Shown in pieces: positions 52,295-60,395 of a stretch of DNA of 64,000 nucleotides (position 1 is the stretch's first letter; every line of letters starts with the position of its first letter). This stretch comes from Nocardioides sediminis. GTDB lineage: Bacteria; Actinomycetota; Actinomycetes; Propionibacteriales; Nocardioidaceae. Below the pieces are notes generated by a model. It made no database searches. It saw only the letters and a program-made list of their open reading frames with translations, and was not told the origin of the DNA. Location: contig NZ_PZYZ01000001.1 of NCBI RefSeq assembly GCF_003047295.1, positions 496,001 through 560,000 on the forward strand, read 5' to 3'. The translations under genes were made by a program, and so were the position numbers.

Positions 52295-53554
52295 GTGATC
52301 TGCGTGCTGATGATGGCCTCGGGTGCCTCCTGGGAGTCCGAGGCGTTCACCCGCCTCGACGGCGAGGACGGGGTCGTCGTGCTCAAGCGCTGCGTCGACG
52401 TCGACGACCTGCTCGCCACGGCCACCAGCGGCCAGGCGGACGTCGCCGTGGTCGGGCTCGAGGCGCCGGGCCTCGACCCCGCCGCCGTGGCCCACCTGCG
52501 GCGCTACGCCGTGCGCCCGGTCGCCGTCGTCTCCCGCACCGACGACCCCGACGTGCTCACCCGCGCGCAGCGCGTCGACATCGGTGCCCTGGTGGCCTTC
52601 GACGACCTGGCGACGCTCGCCGGGGCGGTCACGACGGTGGAGGGCGTGGCCGACACCCGGGTCCGCGCCGAGCCCGGCGATCTCGGCGAGCCCGCGCCCG
52701 CGACGACACCGGAGCACCGCCTCGTGGTGGTGTGGGGGTCGGGTGGCGCCCCGGGGCGCACCACCACCGCCGTCACCATGGCCTCGCTGCTCGCCCAGCG
52801 CGGACGCGACACGGTGCTGGTCGACGCCGACCCCTACGGCGGCGGCGTGGCCCAGCAGCTCGGCATCCTCGACGAGGTCTCGGGCATCCTCTCCGCGGCC
52901 CGCCTCGCCGGGTCGGGACACCTCGCGGAGCGCTTCGACTCGACCTGCCGCGGGGTCGGGGACCGGCTCCGTGTCGTCACCGGGCTGCCGCGCGCCGACC
53001 GGTGGCTCGAGGTGCGGGCCACGGCCCTCGAGCAGACCCTCGAACGCGCGCTCGAGCGGGGCGACGTGGTCGTGGACACCGGCTTCAGCCTCGAGGACGA
53101 GCCGGGGCAGGACTTCGGCTCGCGCCCCTCGCGCAACGCGATGACCCTCGCCGCCCTCGACCTCGCCGACGAGGTGGTCGTCGTCGGGTCCGCCGACCCG
53201 GTCGGCCTGTCGCGGCTGGCGCGCGGCCTCGTGGAGCTGCGCGACCGCACCGGGGGCGCGCCGGTGCGGGTCGTCGTCAACCGGATGCGGCCCAGCCTGG
53301 GCTGGTCCGAGCGGGAGATCGCCGGCATGGTCGAGGGCTTCTCCCGCGTGCTGGGACTGCACTTCCTGCCCGACGACCGGGCGGCCACCGACCGTGCGCT
53401 GGTCGCGGGGCGTGCGCTGCCGGAGACCGGCGACTCATCACTGCTGCGCGCCTACGACGCCCTGGTCGACGCGACATGGCCGGAGTCAGCGACCCCTGAA
53501 GCGCCCGGTCGGCGACGGGGTCGACGAGCTGGTCGCCGGCGTGGCGTGGGCTGA
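52295..53554 (+). CDS. CpaE/ParA-like P-loop ATPase
   Basis: A 419-residue protein. Residues 1-140 form a receiver-like alpha/beta domain without the phosphorylation site. The MinD/ParA ATPase follows: the deviant P-loop reads WGSGGAPGRTTTAV, with arginine where lysine is usual, then VLVDADPYGGGVAQQLGILD (Walker A') and VVVDTGFSLED. CpaE proteins place the Tad pilus. In this actinobacterial group the GAPGRTT loop recurs, so it is probably a lineage trait and ATP use cannot be assumed. The basic tail ends RRRGRRAGRRRG. Confidence 0.75.
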   Translation: MICVLMMASGASWESEAFTRLDGEDGVVVLKRCVDVDDLLATATSGQADVAVVGLEAPGLDPAAVAHLRRYAVRPVAVVSRTDDPDVLTRAQRVDIGALVAFDDLATLAGAVTTVEGVADTRVRAEPGDLGEPAPATTPEHRLVVVWGSGGAPGRTTTAVTMASLLAQRGRDTVLVDADPYGGGVAQQLGILDEVSGILSAARLAGSGHLAERFDSTCRGVGDRLRVVTGLPRADRWLEVRATALEQTLERALERGDVVVDTGFSLEDEPGQDFGSRPSRNAMTLAALDLADEVVVVGSADPVGLSRLARGLVELRDRTGGAPVRVVVNRMRPSLGWSEREIAGMVEGFSRVLGLHFLPDDRAATDRALVAGRALPETGDSSLLRAYDALVDATWPESATPEAPGRRRGRRAGRRRGVG

Positions 53555-53586
53555 CTAGTCGGACGAGGCCATCTTCCTCAAGAATC

Positions 53587-53615
53587 TGACAAGAGAGTCT
53601 CAAGCGGGCACACTG
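53587..53615 (+). promoter_or_regulatory. Probable promoter of the RTX gene
   Basis: CTGACA (53587-53592) and CACACT (53610-53615) are separated by 17 bp, close to the sigma-70 pattern. The predicted start leaves a leader of about 35 nt before the ATG at 53656. The region 53570-53650 is noticeably less GC-rich than its surroundings. Confidence 0.45.
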
Positions 53616-53655
53616 GGTGGTCCCCCCGGTGTCAACCCGTCTTTGGAGTACTCCC

Positions 53656-54807
53656 ATGCAGAGTATCCGCGCGCGCCTCGGCGCGCCTGCAGCTTTGACC
53701 ATCTGCCTCACCCTGGTGGCGGGACCCGCCATCGGTGCCCAGATCACGGCCTCCCGAACGGCCGACCGGATCAACGGCACCGGCAAGGCAGACACCATCA
53801 AGGCGCTGTCCGGCAACGACCGGGTCTCGTCGCGCGGCGGGCGGGACACCGTCTACGGCGGCGCCGACCACGACCAGCTCGACGGCGGCGCCGGCAGGGA
53901 CACCCTCATCGGTGGCCCCGGCAACGACGCCCTGATCGGCCAGGGCGGCAACGACAAGCTGCAGGGCCAGGGCGGCAACGACTCCCTTTACGGCGTCGCG
54001 GGTGCCGACTGGCTCGTCGGCGCCGCGGGTGACGACACGATCGACGGCGGGACCGAGGGCGACCGCATCGACGGCGGCACGGGCAACGACTCGATCGCCG
54101 GCGGCGACGGCAACGACCGCATCGACGGCAACGGCGACAACGACACCATCGACGGTGGTCTCGGCGATGACCAGCTCGCCGGTGCGTCCGGGGACGACAG
54201 CATCTACGGCGCCGACGGTGCCGAGAACATCAACGGCGGGCCGGGCAACGACGTGCTCGACGGCGGACCCGGCGACGACGGGATCGCCCCCGACAAGTCC
54301 AAGAACAAGGACAAGAAGGCCGCCACCCGGCTGCCGGAGATCAACGGCGGCCCGGGCAACGACGTGATCCGCGGCGGCGACGGCCGCGACAAGCTCCTCG
54401 GCCTCGACGACAACGACTGGATCGACGGCGGCCCCGGCGACGACTACGCGCTGCAGGGCGGCAACGGCGACGACGTCGTCATCGACGGCGACGGCAACGA
54501 CCACTACGTCAAGGGCGACCCGGGCGACGACACGTTCTTCGTCGGCCCCGGCGAGGACTCGGTGTTCGGCGAGCAGGGCAACGACACCATCTACCTGTAC
54601 GACGACGGTGCCCGCGACGAGTTCTACTGCGACGACTACGACGACATCGGCACGTCCCGCGAGGGCAACAACGACCGCGTGATCTACGTCGGCCGCATCG
54701 ACCCGCTCGACAAGATCCGCGCCGAGCGCGAGACCTGCGAGTCGATCACCGTGATCAACTACTACCCCCAGGGTTGGCCCTACGGACCCGTCCCGGGTGT
54801 CAGCTGA
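53656..54807 (+). CDS. Secreted RTX (hemolysin-type calcium-binding) repeat protein
   Basis: A 383-residue exported protein. A signal peptide (ARLGAPAALTICLTLVAGPA, cleaved near AIGAQ) precedes about 18 nonapeptide RTX repeats of the GGxGxDxUx type, such as GGPGNDALIGQGGNDKLQGQ and GGDGNDRIDGNGDNDTIDGG. A lysine-rich spacer, DKSKNKDKKAATRLPE, breaks the array at about residues 213-232; the last part has two cysteines (FYCDDYDD and ETCESIT). It should fold on calcium outside the cell. There is no adjacent type I exporter; the Sec signal makes one unnecessary. Confidence 0.88.
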   Translation: MQSIRARLGAPAALTICLTLVAGPAIGAQITASRTADRINGTGKADTIKALSGNDRVSSRGGRDTVYGGADHDQLDGGAGRDTLIGGPGNDALIGQGGNDKLQGQGGNDSLYGVAGADWLVGAAGDDTIDGGTEGDRIDGGTGNDSIAGGDGNDRIDGNGDNDTIDGGLGDDQLAGASGDDSIYGADGAENINGGPGNDVLDGGPGDDGIAPDKSKNKDKKAATRLPEINGGPGNDVIRGGDGRDKLLGLDDNDWIDGGPGDDYALQGGNGDDVVIDGDGNDHYVKGDPGDDTFFVGPGEDSVFGEQGNDTIYLYDDGARDEFYCDDYDDIGTSREGNNDRVIYVGRIDPLDKIRAERETCESITVINYYPQGWPYGPVPGVS

Positions 54808-54853
54808 CGCACCGCCCCACCGGCGTACGTCGGTCCGGTGACACCCGCGTGGC

Positions 54854-56188
54854 TCAGGCGGCGAACAGCAGGTAGAGCCCGCCCACGGTGAAGAACACCA
54901 TCGCCACCAGCAGCGAGAGCTGCCCGGTGAGCTGGTGGCGCCGGGGGAGGATCCTGACCGCCCGGTCGTGGGCCGCGATCACGCCGAGCACGTGACCCAC
55001 CACGACCGCCCCGACCTTGAGCCGGGCCAGGAAGTCAGGGTGGAACGAGAGCCAGTAGTTGACCGCGAGATCGGCCGTGCCGAGGTAGTCGTCGCCGCGG
55101 CTGAACGGGTCGCTCAGCTGCACCAGCGTCGTCTGGCCGTACTCGACGAGGTAGGTCAGGTAGTGGGCGATGATGTAGCCCACGATGATCGGCACGATCG
55201 AGTGCGCGAAGAGGTCGGGCAGCGTCGAGCGCCTCGTCCCGGGCCCGACCCCGGTCGCCATGGCCCCGGCCGCGAAGATCACGCCGACGCCCACGCAGAA
55301 GACGAGCAGTGCGACGTTGTCGATGAGCCCTGACGGGATCGACGTCGTCTGGACGAACCGGACCCAGGGGCTGGCCTCCTTGAACGAGTCGTACGCCGTG
55401 CTGCCGAACAGCACGGCCACGACGCCCACGAGGCCGGGCGCGACGGGGACGGTGTCGAGGTTGGCCAGCGGGCTGCGCAGCACGAGCCGGCCGTCGCGGT
55501 GGCCCCAGACCGAGAGCTTCGCCACCAGCGAGGAGTAGACCTCGAAGGGGTCGGCCCGCTCGAAGAAGCGGTTGCCGAACAGCGCACCGCCGATCAGCAT
55601 CACCCCGAGGTAGACCGCGCACCACAGCCGCACCGGACCGATCTCGGTGGAGTGCGGGTAGACGAGCTCCAGCCAGACGAAGGCGTACAGCCCCACGGCG
55701 GCCGGCCAGTAGCCCAGCCGCTCGGGGTAGGCGTACATGCCCACCTCGGGGTCGGTGCCGGAGACCCGGGCCAGGACCGCATTGATGGTCCGGCTGGGGC
55801 TCAGCGCCTTCCAGACCGGCCCGAGCAGGACCGACGCCGGCACGAGGCCGACCCACAGCAGCACGTAGAAGACGCCGAGGAACGGGTTGACCAAGGTGTC
55901 CTGGCCGAAGACGGCGGCCGCGGCGACGTAGAGGAAGAACGCGAAGCCCACGGCGCGCAGCACCACCCGCCAGGGCGTCGAGGACGTGAGCCGGTCGAGC
56001 CACGCGGGGGCGGGGCGGCCGCTGGTCGCGGCGTCGTACCGCGGGCTGCGCCAGGCCACGGCGAGCACGGTGAAGGACACGACGAGCGCGGCCACCGCCC
56101 CCGCGATGGCGAGCTCGAGCGGGATGGGCAGGTCCTTGGCGCCGCCGATGCCGTGGGCGAGGAGGTCGCCGGTCGGGTTCCCGCCCAC
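54854..56188 (-). CDS. Polytopic membrane protein paired with a cupredoxin-like lipoprotein
   Basis: A 444-residue protein with about ten transmembrane helices and no recognised transporter motif. Helices include IPLELAIAGAVAALVVSFTV, GFAFFLYVAAAAVFG, VFYVLLWVGLVPASVLLGPV, LIDNVALLVFCVGVGVIFAA and SIVPIIVGYIIAHYLTYLVE. Histidines in AHSIVPIIV, AHYLTYL and GHVLGVIAAHD could bind metal or haem. The GTG start lies 1 nt after the stop of the lipoprotein gene, so both are one operon. The pair is conserved in actinobacteria, but its function is unassigned; copper handling is an inference. Confidence 0.75.
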   Translation of the reverse strand: MGGNPTGDLLAHGIGGAKDLPIPLELAIAGAVAALVVSFTVLAVAWRSPRYDAATSGRPAPAWLDRLTSSTPWRVVLRAVGFAFFLYVAAAAVFGQDTLVNPFLGVFYVLLWVGLVPASVLLGPVWKALSPSRTINAVLARVSGTDPEVGMYAYPERLGYWPAAVGLYAFVWLELVYPHSTEIGPVRLWCAVYLGVMLIGGALFGNRFFERADPFEVYSSLVAKLSVWGHRDGRLVLRSPLANLDTVPVAPGLVGVVAVLFGSTAYDSFKEASPWVRFVQTTSIPSGLIDNVALLVFCVGVGVIFAAGAMATGVGPGTRRSTLPDLFAHSIVPIIVGYIIAHYLTYLVEYGQTTLVQLSDPFSRGDDYLGTADLAVNYWLSFHPDFLARLKVGAVVVGHVLGVIAAHDRAVRILPRRHQLTGQLSLLVAMVFFTVGGLYLLFAA

Positions 56189-56189
56189 C

Positions 56190-56648
56190 TCAGCGGACTT
56201 CGAGCTGGACGACCACGAGCGCGGGGTCGTGGGACTCGACCTCGACGACGCCCGGCTGGTCGATCACCAGCGAGTGGGTGCTGGTGCCGGCCTCGTAGGC
56301 CACTTCCTGCTCGGGCGTGGAGTGCACGTGGAGCTCGCCGGGTCGGTCGGCGGTGATGACGAGGTCGATCTCCTCGCCCATCGGCACCTCGACGCGCTCG
56401 CCGTTGGGGTCGACGGTGTCGCCATCGAAGGTGATCTCGATGGTGGGGCGGCTCGGCTCCGGCGACTGGGTCGAGTCGTCGGGCGAGGCAGACTCGCCCT
56501 CGCTGGTGCTCTCGGTGGGGCTCGACGTGGCCGACGGCGTCTCGCTGGTGCCGGCCTCCGGCTCGGTCGTGCTGTCGTCGCCGCAGGCGGTGAGGCCCAG
56601 GGCGAGCAGCAGGGTCAGGGCCAGCGGGGCGAGCCGCGTCGCGCGCAT
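56190..56648 (-). CDS. Cupredoxin-fold lipoprotein
   Basis: A 152-residue lipoprotein. The lipobox is LALGLTACGDD (Cys22), followed by a Ser/Thr/Pro/Glu-rich linker (to about residue 65). The C-terminal domain reads RPTIEITFDGDTVDPNGERV and MGEEIDLVITADRPGELHVH, ending VIDQPGVVEVESHDPALVVV, which fits a cupredoxin-like beta-sandwich. The type 1 copper ligand set is incomplete (His in LHVHS, no Cys), so copper binding is doubtful. It is cotranscribed with the downstream membrane protein, which it may serve. Confidence 0.78.
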   Translation of the reverse strand: MRATRLAPLALTLLLALGLTACGDDSTTEPEAGTSETPSATSSPTESTSEGESASPDDSTQSPEPSRPTIEITFDGDTVDPNGERVEVPMGEEIDLVITADRPGELHVHSTPEQEVAYEAGTSTHSLVIDQPGVVEVESHDPALVVVQLEVR

Positions 56649-56818
56649 GTGTGTCCTCCGTCGGGTCGGCGTCGGGGCCGAGGACCCCGTGTCGGCGTTG
56701 GACTCCGCACGCTCGGGGTGGGAGCCTCTGCCAGAATCCCACGTGGAGCAACACGGCCGCCGCCCGGGCCGTCCCCGGGGCGGCCAGGAGTGTCCGACAC
56801 CACGACGAAGGGGCTTTC

Positions 56819-58258
56819 ATGACCGAGCGGCTGCGGCCGCGGGACCTGGCCTTGCTGGCCACCGAGTCCCCCTCGACGCCGATGCACAACGCGACGGTCG
56901 AGATCTTCGACCCCGGTGAGTCCGGCTTCGACCACGCCCGCCTCGTCCAGCTCATCACCGACCGCATCGCCTTCGTGCCGCGCTACCGCCAGCGCCTCCA
57001 GCCCGTGCCCGGGCGGCTGGCCAACCCGGTCTGGGTGGACGACCCAGACTTCGAGATCGGCTACCACGTACGCCGCTCCGCCCTGCCCCGTCCCGGCGAC
57101 CACCACCAGCTGCGCGAGCTCGTGGCGCGGATCGCGTCCCGACCGCTCGACCGCAGCCGGCCGCTGTGGGAGATCTACTTCGTCGAGGGCCTCGAGGGCG
57201 GCCGCGTGGCGGTCCTGACCAAGAGCCACCAGATCCTCGTGGACGGCCGCGAGACCGTCGACATCGGCCAGGTGCTGCTGGACACCACCCCGGAGGCGCC
57301 CGACCTCGGCCACGACGAGTGGCAGCCGCGTCGCCGCCCGACGGCGCTCGGGCTGGCGGTGGGCGCGCTCACCGAGACCCTCGAGCGGCCCGGCACCGCC
57401 GTCCGCACGGTGCAGGCCAATGCCGAGTCGGCCGCACGCACCGTCAGCGCCGTCGCCCACCGCGTCGGCGGGGTCGCCGGCGCCCTCGCCGGGCGGAGCA
57501 CGGTCCACGGCAGCCCGATCAACCGGCCGTTGTCCCAGCAGCGACGCTTCCTCGCCGTCCGCACCGAGCTCGAGGTCTACAAGCGGATCCGCAGCGTCCA
57601 CGGCGGGACCATCAACGACGTCGTGCTCGCCACCGTCGCCGGCGCGCTCCGGGGCTGGCTGATGACCCGCACCGAGTCCATGGCGGGCGTGCGCACGATC
57701 CGGGCGATGGTGCCGATGTCGGTCATCGACGACGACCTCGAGGCCACCTCGTTGGGCACCCAGGTGGCCGGCCACCTCGTCAACCTGCCGATCAGCGAGC
57801 CGTCCCCGGTGGTGCGCCTGCACCAGGTCAGCTACGGCTTCCGGGCGCACAAGGAGACCGGCCGCGCCGTCTCGGCCCGGCGCCTGGCGGGCATCTCCGG
57901 CTTCGCTCCCACGACCTTCCACGCCCTGGGGTCGCGGGTCGCGGCGGCCGAGGCCCGGCGCGGGTTCCACCTCTCGGTCACCAACGTGCCGGGACCGCAG
58001 TTCCCGTTGTACGCCGCGGGGGCGGAGATGGTGGAGACCTACCCGGTCCACCCGCTCCTGCCCGAGCACACGCTGGCCGTCGGCGTGACGTCGTACAACG
58101 GGGGCGTCTTCTACGGCATCACCGCCGACCGCGACGCCGTGCCGGACGTGGACACCCTCGGCCAGTGCCTGGTCGAGGCGCTCGACGAGCTCGCCGAGTC
58201 GGCCAGCGACGCCCGCAAGAGGGCGCCGCGGGGACGTCGCGAGGAGGAGCGCCGATGA
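56819..58258 (+). CDS. WS/DGAT-family acyltransferase with HQxxxDG in place of HHxxxDG
   Basis: A 479-residue homologue of wax ester synthase/DGAT. The expected motif reads KSHQILVDG: His137 is kept, but the second, catalytic histidine is Gln138; Asp142 and Gly143 remain. Other family blocks are present, including TESPSTPMHNATVEIF, RPLWEIYFVEGLEGGR, GGTINDVVLATVAGALRGWL and SVTNVPGPQFPLYAAGAEMV. Either chemistry differs or the protein has lost acyltransfer. The ATG at 56819 opens on MTERLRPRDLALLATE, the family start. The next gene overlaps by 4 bp. Confidence 0.85.
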   Translation: MTERLRPRDLALLATESPSTPMHNATVEIFDPGESGFDHARLVQLITDRIAFVPRYRQRLQPVPGRLANPVWVDDPDFEIGYHVRRSALPRPGDHHQLRELVARIASRPLDRSRPLWEIYFVEGLEGGRVAVLTKSHQILVDGRETVDIGQVLLDTTPEAPDLGHDEWQPRRRPTALGLAVGALTETLERPGTAVRTVQANAESAARTVSAVAHRVGGVAGALAGRSTVHGSPINRPLSQQRRFLAVRTELEVYKRIRSVHGGTINDVVLATVAGALRGWLMTRTESMAGVRTIRAMVPMSVIDDDLEATSLGTQVAGHLVNLPISEPSPVVRLHQVSYGFRAHKETGRAVSARRLAGISGFAPTTFHALGSRVAAAEARRGFHLSVTNVPGPQFPLYAAGAEMVETYPVHPLLPEHTLAVGVTSYNGGVFYGITADRDAVPDVDTLGQCLVEALDELAESASDARKRAPRGRREEERR

Positions 58259-58605
58259 GCGTCCGCGCCTACGTCCCGGCCACCCCGGAGCTCCTGGCGG
58301 ACTACCTCGCCGGGCAGGCCGTGCCCGTGGACGCCGACCCGATCACCGCTGAGGACGAGTCCGAGGAGGCGGAGTACGCCGCCCTGATGACCGCCGCCGA
58401 CGCCTCGGCGGCGCTGCTTCCCGGCCCCGGACGTCGCGTCGTGCTGGTCGTCGAGGCCCCCGACGGGACGCGATCGGTGCCCTGGCGGCTCGTGGCGTCG
58501 GTGCACGTGGACACCGACGACGACGCGGACCCGGACGACGACCTCGCCTGGTACGCCACCCAGGAGGTCCCGGGGCTGCTCGAAGGGATGATCGGGGGTC
58601 GCTAG
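58255..58605 (+). CDS. DUF6912 family protein
   Basis: A 116-residue acidic protein: MSVRAYVPATPELLADYLAG at the start and DDDLAWYATQEVPGLLEGMI near the end. It matches the small actinobacterial DUF6912 proteins, whose function is unknown. It has no membrane helix. The ATG overlaps the WS/DGAT stop (ATGA), so it is translationally coupled to that atypical acyltransferase. The TAG stop is part of the pruA -10 element TAGGGT. Confidence 0.75.
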   Translation: MSVRAYVPATPELLADYLAGQAVPVDADPITAEDESEEAEYAALMTAADASAALLPGPGRRVVLVVEAPDGTRSVPWRLVASVHVDTDDDADPDDDLAWYATQEVPGLLEGMIGGR

Positions 58606-58608
58606 GGT
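58603..58608 (+). promoter_or_regulatory. -10 element of pruA overlapping the preceding stop codon
   Basis: TAGGGT contains the TAG stop of the DUF6912 gene and lies 7 nt before the pruA ATG at 58616, so pruA can be transcribed as a leaderless message independent of the upstream pair. Confidence 0.45.
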
Positions 58609-58615
58609 CGGCCCC

Positions 58616-60250
58616 ATGGACGCGATCACCACACCTCCGGCTCCGGTCAACGAGCCGAACCTCACCTACGCCCCCGGGACGCCGGAGCGGGCGGCCCTGA
58701 AGGTCGAGCTCGCGCGGCTCGAGGCCAAGCAGCACACCCTGCGTGCCCACATCAACGGCCGCCGGCGCAACGGCGGGGGCGCGGAGATCAAGGTCGTCCA
58801 GCCCCACGACCACCAGCACGTGCTCGGCACGTTCAAGAACTCGACCACCAAGGACGCGGAGGCGGCGGTCAAGGCCGCGGCCGCGGCGGCCCCGGAGTGG
58901 CAGGCGATGTCCTTCGACGACCGGGCCGCGATCATCCTCAAGGCCGCCGACCTGCTGGCCGGCCCGTGGCGCCAGCGGATCAACGCCGCGACGATGCTGG
59001 GCCAGTCCAAGACGGCCTTCCAGGCCGAGATCGACTCGGCCTGCGAGCTCATCGACTTCTGGCGCTTCAACGTGCACTACGCGCGCGGCATCCTCACCGA
59101 CCAGCCGATCGCCAACAGCCCCGGCATCTGGAACCGGACGGACCACCGCCCGCTCGAGGGCTTCGTCTACGCGATCACCCCGTTCAACTTCACCGCGATC
59201 GCCGGCAACCTGCCGACCGCGCCCGCGCTGATGGGCAACACCGTGCTGTGGAAGCCCTCGCCCACCCAGCAGCTCGCCGCGTCGCTGACCATGGAGCTGC
59301 TGGAGGAGGCCGGCATGCCGCCCGGCGTCATCAACATGCTCCCCGGCGACGGGCTCGACGTCTCCAAGGTGGCGCTCGCCAGCCCCGACCTGGCCGGCAT
59401 CCACTTCACCGGCTCCACGCCGACCTTCCAGCACCTGTGGCGCACCGTGGGGGAGAACATCTCCTCCTACCGCGCCTACCCGCGGATCGTCGGCGAGACC
59501 GGCGGCAAGGACTTCGTGGTCGTCCACCCGTCGGCCGACCCCGACGTCGCCCGTGTCGCGATGCTGCGCGGTGCCTTCGAGTACCAGGGCCAGAAGTGCT
59601 CGGCCGCCTCCCGCGCCTACGTCGCCCGCTCGGTCTGGGACAAGATCAAGGACCAGCTCGTGGCCGACACCGAGGGCCTCGCGATGGGTGACGTCACCGA
59701 CTTCTCCAACTTCATGGGTGCGGTGATCGACGACCGGGCGTTCGCCAAGCACAAGAAGGCGATCGCCCGGGTGCGGGCCAACAAGCACCTCACGCTGCTG
59801 GCCGGCGGGCAGACCGACGACTCGGTGGGCTACTTCGTCCGTCCGACGATCGTGGTGTCCACCGACCCGACCGACCAGATGTTCTCCGAGGAGTACTTCG
59901 GCCCGATCCTGGCGGTGCACGTCTACGAGGACGACCGCTTCGAGAAGGTCGTGGACCAGATGGAGTCCTTCGCGCCGTACGCCCTCACCGGTGCGATCAT
60001 CGCCCAGGACCGGACGGCGGTGGCCTGGGCCCGCAACGCCCTGCGCTTCGCGGCCGGCAACTTCTACGTCAACGACAAGCCGACCGGTGCGGTCGTGGGG
60101 CAGCAGCCCTTCGGCGGCGGCCGGGCGTCGGGGACCAACGACAAGGCCGGCGCCGCGGTCAACCTGCTGCGCTGGACCTCGCCGCGGTCGATCAAGGAGA
60201 CCTTCGTGCCCCCGACCGACCACCGCTACCCCTACATGGACACCGAGTGA
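58616..60250 (+). CDS. pruA: L-glutamate gamma-semialdehyde dehydrogenase (P5C dehydrogenase)
   Basis: A 544-residue ALDH that oxidises glutamate gamma-semialdehyde to glutamate in proline catabolism with NAD+. The Rossmann and active-site motifs are AITPFNFTAIAGNLPTAPAL, FTGSTPTFQHLWRTVG, IVGETGGKDFVVV (general-base Glu) and FEYQGQKCSAASRAYV (catalytic Cys). PFGGGRASGTNDKAGAAVNL closes the domain. The length fits the stand-alone enzyme, not the PutA fusion; a proline dehydrogenase gene is not seen nearby. A promoter with TAGGGT precedes it. Confidence 0.94.
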   Translation: MDAITTPPAPVNEPNLTYAPGTPERAALKVELARLEAKQHTLRAHINGRRRNGGGAEIKVVQPHDHQHVLGTFKNSTTKDAEAAVKAAAAAAPEWQAMSFDDRAAIILKAADLLAGPWRQRINAATMLGQSKTAFQAEIDSACELIDFWRFNVHYARGILTDQPIANSPGIWNRTDHRPLEGFVYAITPFNFTAIAGNLPTAPALMGNTVLWKPSPTQQLAASLTMELLEEAGMPPGVINMLPGDGLDVSKVALASPDLAGIHFTGSTPTFQHLWRTVGENISSYRAYPRIVGETGGKDFVVVHPSADPDVARVAMLRGAFEYQGQKCSAASRAYVARSVWDKIKDQLVADTEGLAMGDVTDFSNFMGAVIDDRAFAKHKKAIARVRANKHLTLLAGGQTDDSVGYFVRPTIVVSTDPTDQMFSEEYFGPILAVHVYEDDRFEKVVDQMESFAPYALTGAIIAQDRTAVAWARNALRFAAGNFYVNDKPTGAVVGQQPFGGGRASGTNDKAGAAVNLLRWTSPRSIKETFVPPTDHRYPYMDTE

Positions 60251-60263
60251 GCGAGGGCTGCAG

Positions 60264-60389
60264 GTGACCGTGCTCCACATGGGGTCCCTGCACCCCTACG
60301 AGCAGGCGCTCACGCTCCTGCTCGCGTTCGGTCCGGTCGTGCTCCTCGCGGTGGTCGTCTGGCGACGCCGCCACGAGGAGGACGACTGA
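60264..60389 (+). CDS. Small single-span membrane protein, 41 residues
   Basis: A short gene 13 nt after pruA. The protein has one hydrophobic helix (ALTLLLAFGPVVLLAVVVW) and a charged tail, RRRHEEDD. The GTG at 60264 is used; an ATG five codons in (MGSLHPYEQ) is also possible. Such small proteins are common beside larger genes in actinobacteria. The evidence is the complete frame, the helix and the tight spacing. Confidence 0.6.
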   Translation: MTVLHMGSLHPYEQALTLLLAFGPVVLLAVVVWRRRHEEDD

Positions 60390-60395
60390 CGCAGG

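Noticed and set aside
53800..54540. Imperfect DNA repeats rich in GGCAACGAC
   Set aside because: They are the codons of RTX nonapeptide repeats, not a separate DNA repeat element.
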